This document shows positions 63,339 through 64,000 of a stretch of DNA of 64,000 nucleotides, in pieces. The notes under the pieces were generated by a model, which was given only the letters and a program-made list of their open reading frames with translations, was not told where the DNA came from and searched no databases. Location: contig CBDUZW010000011.1 of assembly GCA_965371805.1 (NCBI GenBank), positions 1 to 64,000 on the forward strand. The letters are read 5' to 3'. This DNA is from JAOZTV01 sp965371805 (lineage in GTDB: Bacteria; Acidobacteriota; Aminicenantia; UBA2199). Position numbers and translations under genes: made by a program. Position 1 is the first letter of the stretch. Each line of letters starts with the position of its first letter.

Positions 63339-63548
63339 ATTGACCTCCTCCAAGTAGTTTAAGGTGTTTTGTCATTATTGTAACTACTCTAAACTAATAA
63401 TATAATAAATTCTAAATAAATTCAACAAATTTTTTTGTGATATCTAAAAAGACAAATCTAATCTATAATAAATTGTCATTATTAAGAACTTAACAAAAAA
63501 TATAAAAAACAATACTCACTAGATTTTTATGTCTTACTGTATCGTTCA

Positions 63549-64000
63549 TTAGAAGATATTTAGACTTGCATACTCCATTACTTTTTCTAATAGATATTTA
63601 ATAAACTTGTCCAAGGCAATTTTATTTACTGATTTAAAAAATTCTGTTAGCTTGTTAGTTGATGGTTTTATTTTTTTAACCGCTTTATCTTTAGCCCGAG
63701 AAATATAGTTTTCAATAATTGAATAAAGTTCCTCAAATGCAAAAAGTATGTTTGATTGTTCAAGTTCAACTATTTCAACAGTTATTACTTCTCTGTCTAT
63801 TACATTAAAGAATAAAACAAAAGGTTTTTGGAATTTTATATTAATTTCAAAAACTTTCAAAAAAATATCATTAAATGCATTAACAATATTTCTGCTCTCA
63901 GAATGAATATAAAAAACAGATAGATCTGTTCCTGACAACCTATCAAGCCTGGCAAAGCCACCTTGGTTTTTTAATACTTCTTTAATTGAGTCATTATTAA
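63549..64000 (-). CDS. Hypothetical protein, start beyond the window
   Basis: The minus-strand frame is open from the window end to the stop at 63549, so the gene continues past base 64000. The visible 150 residues include NQGGFARLDRLSGTDLSVFYIHSE, in parts, FVLFFNVIDREVITVEIVEL and a C-terminal helical part. I do not recognise the family. A short internal TTG at 63938 is unlikely to be the start because the similarity of composition continues upstream. Confidence 0.5.
   Translation of the reverse strand, partial: NNDSIKEVLKNQGGFARLDRLSGTDLSVFYIHSESRNIVNAFNDIFLKVFEINIKFQKPFVLFFNVIDREVITVEIVELEQSNILFAFEELYSIIENYISRAKDKAVKKIKPSTNKLTEFFKSVNKIALDKFIKYLLEKVMEYASLNIF

Noticed and set aside
1..64000. 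CRISPR arrays, tRNA and rRNA genes
   Set aside because: I saw no regularly spaced repeats and no tRNA-like or rRNA-like sequence on either strand, though short tRNAs are hard to exclude by eye.

Overview
The window is AT-rich, gene-dense bacterial chromosome from a motile diderm. A near-complete flagellar export and motor operon (motA to fliY) resembles the spirochaete fla operon in order, but fliM and fliY sit at its far end, and there are two motB-like genes and both fliN and fliY. Exported TPR, VWA/VIT and MORN proteins, a class I fumarase, an octahaem cytochrome and a purine permease suggest an anaerobe or facultative anaerobe. I cannot fix the phylum: a spirochaete or a deep candidate phylum with spirochaete-like motility genes would both fit.

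Layout. 1-9.2 kb: small housekeeping and envelope genes (DUF6485, DUF3592, two exported VWA proteins, two-subunit fumarase, flippase-like membrane protein, divergent YchF-like GTPase). 9.3-12.4 kb: flgN-like, flgK and flgL on the minus strand behind a sigma-54 promoter. 12.6-18.2 kb: histidine ammonia-lyase, an octahaem HAO-family cytochrome, two exported TPR-like proteins and a phosphatase-like lipoprotein. 18.2-31.7 kb: the flagellar operon motA-motB-motB-fliL-fliN-fliO-fliP-fliQ-fliR-flhB-flhA-flhF-flhG-fliA-fliM-fliY, again behind a sigma-54 promoter. 31.8-40.2 kb: purine permease, exported GyrI-like protein, WYL regulator, a phospholipase D gene broken by one stop codon, and an ABC exporter operon.

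40.3-50 kb is a defence island. It holds a decayed AbiE toxin-antitoxin pair with a large palindromic operator, a PIN remnant, and a five-gene minus-strand block: two cytosine methyltransferases, a Vsr endonuclease, a protein with two GHKL ATPase modules (Hsp90/MutL-like and histidine-kinase-like), and a receiver-domain protein of unknown output. No ordinary restriction endonuclease is visible. A duplicated vsr 5' end, a MazF-type pair, a 59-residue gene and a dead peptidase tail lie on its right side. This block is the best candidate for an undescribed system.

50-64 kb: C69 dipeptidase; a four-gene regulatory operon (kinase-like protein without catalytic domain, TPR protein, FlrB/FleS-like kinase, FlrC/FleR-like sigma-54 activator) with its own sigma-54 promoter; a small FlgM-like gene behind a sigma-28 promoter; aminotransferase; MORN protein; dGTPase; an endonuclease III-exonuclease III fusion; a VapBC pair; and a gene cut by the window end. 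Together these give a readable flagellar hierarchy: a sigma-54 activator pair, sigma-54 promoters on three operons, FliA in the main operon, and one sigma-28 promoter on a possible anti-sigma gene.
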